From contig OZ018416.1 in NCBI GenBank assembly GCA_963969595.1, forward strand, positions 18,492,065-18,556,064: 64,000 bases of DNA. The letters are read 5' to 3'. The number at the start of each line of letters is the position of its first letter. The stretch's first letter is position 1. The notes beneath the pieces were generated by a model, which was given only the letters and a program-made list of their open reading frames with translations, had not been told where the DNA came from and did not search any database. A program made the position numbers and the translations under genes. Positions 63,070 to 64,000 of this stretch are shown here, one piece after another. The stretch is from Neckera pumila (lineage: Eukaryota; Streptophyta; Bryopsida; Hypnales; Neckeraceae).

Positions 63070-64000
63070 ATTCCATAAACTCGTTTTGGGATCACTACCC
63101 CTCAGGGACTTCAGGTTGTTCCGGGCTTTAGGACCTTGAGGGTCAAGAGGACTGTTAAATCAAATTTGCAGCATTAATTAAGCATCTTGCTTACTGAATT
63201 AGAGATTTCAGGTCTGAATGGTTCTCCTCCTTGAATTCAGTCTGTTTTGAAAGTTCAAATCCCTTATCAATTAAGTTACTGTAACTTAATCAGTAAAGTT
63301 CATGGCTAGTAAATAGACGGTTTGGATCTGACCAAACTTGACAAGCACCATCAATGGTATTAAGTTATGTGGTTTGTTTGTCACATTTTATGGGGCTTGT
63401 ACTCATGCTTGGGAATTAGAATGGTTCACAAAATCCGGCCTTCTCTCAAGTATCTTTTTCAAACACTTCTGACACTTGCCTCCTGAGCCCATTGCTAACT
63501 TATCAGTCAAACAACATTTTTTTTTAAATTCCAAAAAATTTGGAGAAAAACAAAATCTAACAGCATTTTGGAAACCCGGGTACATGGCATTTCGGAAATC
63601 TGGGTTCATGGCATTTGAGGTGTGCAGCGAGTATTTCAGCAACAATTGCTAGTATTGTATGGATATGTTTGGGGCCCGAATATCTACAACTCAACAAACG
63701 AGAGACATGATTGGAGGTAGTGGCCATCAATCGGGTGACCCTTAAAGACATTGTGGAAAGCATCAATTTTGGTATTATGTAAATCATCTACTTAAAAATA
63801 AATAAATAAATTCAAAAGCACTCATTGGAGGTCAAATTATTGCACTAATTGTGCAAGAACTTCCCTTTTCAAACAAAGTTACAAGGATGAACATATGCAC
63901 TTTTGTCTTGCATAGACATAGAAGGATTTTTCTATCATCCATCAGACTACATTAGTCCACAACGTTTTTATAGGATCTACAAATTTTTGCTTTTGTAGTT
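63070..64000. other. Unassigned right edge
   Basis: No gene recognised. The phrase GGCATTTCGGAAATCTGGGTT and relatives repeat at short spacing around 63560-63620. Confidence 0.35.

Overview
This is nuclear DNA from a land plant. The window is AT-rich and holds one convincing protein-coding host gene. That gene is a MUT9-like/photoregulatory protein kinase (MLK/PPK) on the minus strand (48256-52754). It has 16 exons, all with GT-AG introns, and encodes 788 residues. Its introns are short, which fits a moss or other non-seed plant, but the species cannot be fixed from the sequence alone.

Nearly everything else is layered mobile DNA. (1) TTAA-bounded, non-autonomous elements share ends of the form TTAACCCCTAAAGGACC...GGTCCTTTAGGGGTTAA. 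Family A copies are about 930-937 bp and lie at 1-655 (partial), 7483-16691 (split by an insertion), 17146-18074, 39975-40910, 41781-42712 and 61760-62691, with a diverged copy near 58157-59090. Families B, C and D have related ends but different interiors. (2) An 8.27 kb DNA transposon (8042-16312) sits inside one family A copy. It is flanked by the 8-bp duplication TTTTTTTA, has short inverted ends, and carries a decayed transposase with P-element/THAP9-like motifs plus a second unrecognised reading frame. (3) A Helitron relic (about 18800-21700, plus strand) is interrupted by a family B element. (4) A Ty3/gypsy chromovirus relic (25974-31895, minus strand) has LTRs with clustered heat-shock-element cores next to a TATA box. 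(5) Two CACTA elements are nested (32213-32633 containing 32357-32559), each with a 3-bp duplication. (6) A 5'-truncated LINE (37168-38102) has a poly(A) tail and an 11-bp duplication. (7) A CACTA-like element lies at 43535-44257 and a PIF/Harbinger-type MITE at 62898-63066.

From left to right: 1-8 kb is repeat and unassigned AT-rich DNA with hairpins near 5.2-5.6 kb; 8-16.3 kb is the P-like element; 16.3-21.7 kb holds TTAA elements and the Helitron; 21.7-25.9 kb is unassigned, with a short-motif cluster at 23.6-24.5 kb; 26-31.9 kb is the retrotransposon; 32-44 kb is nested TTAA/CACTA/LINE DNA; 44-47 kb is unassigned; 47-53.4 kb is the kinase gene with a GC-rich 5' region; 53.4-58 kb is unassigned with a dimeric tandem repeat; 59.3-61.6 kb is an unusual array of the motif CAATTTG; 61.7-64 kb holds a TTAA element, a MITE and unassigned DNA.

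The most novel material is the TTAA-targeting element families, which recall piggyBac or Kolobok, and the 8.3 kb P-like element. The nesting gives direct evidence for their target sites and for the order of insertions.
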